A DNA stretch of 64,000 nt from Flavobacterium sp. N1994 (GTDB taxonomy: Bacteria > Bacteroidota > Bacteroidia > Flavobacteriales > Flavobacteriaceae): assembly GCF_025947145.1 (NCBI RefSeq), contig NZ_CP109999.1, forward strand, positions 2,914,001-2,978,000. Reading direction: 5' to 3'. The notes under the pieces were generated by a model, which did no database searches, was not told the origin of the DNA, and saw only the letters and a program-made list of their open reading frames with translations. The position numbers were made by a program, and so were the translations under genes. Positions 63,201 to 64,000 of this stretch are shown here, one piece after another. The first letter of the stretch is position 1; each line of letters begins with the position of its first letter.

Positions 63201-64000
63201 GTAGCTAATTTAGTAGCCACTGGAACTGCTTTAAAATGGTATAATGTAGCAACAGGCGGAACAGCTTTAGCATCTACTATAGCATTGATAACAGGTAATT
63301 ATTATGTCACACAAACAGTAAATTCATGTGAGAGTTCAAGAACTACAGTTAATGTTATTTTAAATACAACAGTTGCACCAACAGCATCGGCACAGACTTT
63401 CAATAATTCAGCTACAGTTTCAAATTTAGTTGCTACGGGAACTTCACTGCAATGGTATACTGTTGCAACAGGAGGAACTGCTTTAGCCTCAACGACACTA
63501 TTAAGTACAGGAAATTATTATGTATCACAGACATTAAACTCTTGTGAAAGTACGAGAACATTAGTTGCAGTAACAATTAATAGTGCTCCAGGAGCACCAG
63601 CAGCAACGGCACAAACATTTTGTGGTTCGGCTACTGTTGCAAATTTGGTTGCTACAGGGACTTCTTTGCAATGGTATAACGTAGCAACAGGAGGAACAGC
63701 ATTAGCATCCACTTCACTATTAACTACAGGAAATTATTATGTTTCACAAACCGTTAACTCAATAGAAAGTGCTAGAACTACTGTTGCAATAACTGTAAAT
63801 TTAACCGCAGCACCATTAGCAACGACACAAACATTTTGCAACGGAGCTACTGTAGCTAATTTAGTAGCTACTGGAACTTCATTAAAATGGTATACTGTTA
63901 CAACTGGAGGAACTGCTTTGGCGTCAACTGCACCATTAACTACAGGGAATTATTATTTATCACAAACATTAAATTCATGTGAAAGTGCTAGAACAACAGT
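60216..64000 (+). CDS. Giant secreted NHL-repeat/Ig-module protein (3' end outside window)
   Basis: Open frame to the window edge, at least 1,261 residues. ATG 60216 gives a signal peptide MKRILLLLFIVASNSFLLAQ; an in-frame ATG at 60108 would add 36 residues before it. Residues about 55-705 hold twelve NHL repeats of about 55-60 residues, each with 'P.GvavD.sGNiYVaD..NnrIRKI' and a preceding 'Gtagf.dGqGt.A.F..P' strand. They would form one or two six-bladed propellers. Residues about 706-755 are an Ig domain of He_PIG type ('GINFNTTTGVLSGTPTE'). From about 770 onward at least seven 72-residue Ig-like modules follow ('TFCNGATVANLVATGTSL ... WYNVATGGTAL'). A T9SS C-terminal domain is expected beyond the edge but not visible. 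Likely a surface or secreted binding protein. Confidence 0.88.
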   Translation, partial: MKRILLLLFIVASNSFLLAQVPSISYSGVQNNYIINNAISPLTPTNSGGAPSVRANVGTVAGNGVSGYADGTIASPKYYSPTGVAIATSGNIYVADSQNHCIRKITASGFVSTFAGTGIPGFANGDGTVAQFNLPYSIAVDASENVYVTESNSSAIRKISSLGVVSTLAGNVTTSGYLDGQGTSVLFLNPKGLGVDASGNVYVADSGNNRIRKISTSGLVTTIAGDGTAGFLDGQGTLAKFNNPVGVAVSSNVIYISDTSNNRIRAISNTGLVTTVVGNGSPGLVNGQGIVAQFNAPRALAADTSGNLYVVDYNNNCIRKISNTGLVTTLSGTGGFGAVNGIGSVATFKYPEGITVDSSGNAFVADVTNNCIRKITNVGDTSTYSGSAVRGLENGQGGTMAMFNSPVAVAVTSTGIIYVIDDFNSCIRKVSTNGIVSTLAGNTTTGFVDGQGATAYFNNPKGIALDSAGNIYVADTFNNCIRKVTSTGIVTTIAGDGTAGYLDGQGAAAKFNNPYSLTVDASGNIYVADTKNSRIRKISTTGMVTTVAGYILSGYADGASTIARFKNPQGIAIDNATGIIYVADTANNRIRKIATDGTVSTFAGSFAGYTEGQGTLANFYNPIGITLDTSGNIYVGDYYNSVIRKITNTGLVSTYAGDGSSNYVDGIGNVASFYFPVGVTTDLSGNVFVADSYTQRIRKITSIDPYTITPNLPLGINFNTTTGVLSGTPTEVKATTVYTISASNYSGTGTTTISFATAASGTTPPAPIATSQTFCNGATVSNLVATGTSLQWYNIATGGTALASTTPLTTGNYYVSQTVNSIESARTTVAVTVNITAVPTATSQTFCNGATIANLVASGTSLKWYTVTTGGTALASTTVLATGNYYVSQTLNSCESSRIAVNVTLNTTAPPISTSQTFCNGVTVANLVATGTSLQWYNIATGGTALGSTLPLTTGNYYVSQTLNLCESTRTAVSVTINNTIAPTASAQTFCNSATVANLVATGTALKWYNVATGGTALASTIALITGNYYVTQTVNSCESSRTTVNVILNTTVAPTASAQTFNNSATVSNLVATGTSLQWYTVATGGTALASTTLLSTGNYYVSQTLNSCESTRTLVAVTINSAPGAPAATAQTFCGSATVANLVATGTSLQWYNVATGGTALASTSLLTTGNYYVSQTVNSIESARTTVAITVNLTAAPLATTQTFCNGATVANLVATGTSLKWYTVTTGGTALASTAPLTTGNYYLSQTLNSCESARTT
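60380..62330 (+). repeat. Twelve NHL repeats
   Basis: Twelve consecutive copies of the NHL pattern with 'IRKI' or a close variant at the end of each; spacing is about 165-180 bp. Diverged at DNA level, conserved at protein level. Confidence 0.85.
62521..64000 (+). repeat. Seven 216-bp Ig-module repeats (last one truncated)
   Basis: Units begin at 62521, 62737, 62953, 63169, 63385, 63604 and 63820; the spacing is 216 bp except for one of 219. They are moderately diverged. Unit 5 has Asn instead of the first conserved Cys. The array continues beyond the window. Confidence 0.92.

Overview
The window looks like chromosomal DNA of a gliding, polymer-degrading member of the Flavobacteriaceae, most likely Flavobacterium or a close relative. 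The grounds are AT-rich sequence, promoters of the Bacteroidetes type (TAnnTTTG at -7), few Shine-Dalgarno sequences, lipoprotein and SPI signal peptides followed by Ser/Asp or Gln, type IX secretion (T9SS) C-terminal sorting domains, a PorP/SprF protein, a gliding-associated C-terminal domain and a PafA-type phosphatase. I see no rRNA, tRNA, CRISPR array, transposase, integrase or phage gene.

Layout. 1-9.5 kb: 3' part of yidC; two FAS1 (fasciclin) lipoprotein genes on the minus strand flanking proC; a MORN-like repeat protein; then mnmA, a T9SS subtilase and a nitronate monooxygenase-like gene in a row. 9.9-23.6 kb: a surface-adhesin module made of a roughly 3,600-residue repeat protein with a gliding/T9SS C-terminal domain, a SprF-like outer-membrane partner and an OmpA/TPR/propeller protein. 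23.7-31.7 kb: pafA, a VOC/DinB pair, a 21-bp tandem repeat array, lysA, a polytopic membrane protein and a fused 2-oxoacid dehydrogenase E1. 31.8-42.5 kb (minus strand): a run of uvrA, a LOG-like gene, an AlgI-type MBOAT acyltransferase, an SGNH-like partner and an M1-peptidase-like protein with a barrel-like C-terminus, the last three overlapping; upstream of it lies a CLC channel with CBS domains. 42.7-47.4 kb: secreted metzincin, gamma-glutamyltransferase, ACP phosphodiesterase. 47.5-57.3 kb: glmM, then a long minus-strand series for envelope polysaccharide or glycolipid work (YfhO-like, GT4 glycosyltransferase, Wzx-like flippase) followed by a DUF885 lipoprotein, a PhnB-like protein and a small secreted protein. 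57.4-59.5 kb: an outer-membrane barrel-like protein and a GNAT-like protein. 60.2 kb to the edge: a second giant secreted protein with twelve NHL repeats and at least seven Ig-like modules, cut by the window end.

How it fits together. Much of the window serves the cell envelope: YidC inserts membrane proteins, the T9SS exports the subtilase, the metzincin and the large adhesin, the SprF-like and OmpA-like proteins probably handle the adhesin at the outer membrane, and GlmM, YfhO, GT4, the flippase and the MBOAT/SGNH pair build and decorate surface glycans.

Most notable points: (i) the nested, nearly identical 240-bp repeat array in the adhesin, with signs of recent tandem duplication and conversion; (ii) one palindrome placed identically in the promoters of both FAS1 genes; (iii) the coupled MBOAT/SGNH/M1-like operon whose peptidase-like domain has no HExxH; (iv) the 21-bp array next to lysA; and (v) an Ig-like module shared between the two giant surface proteins.
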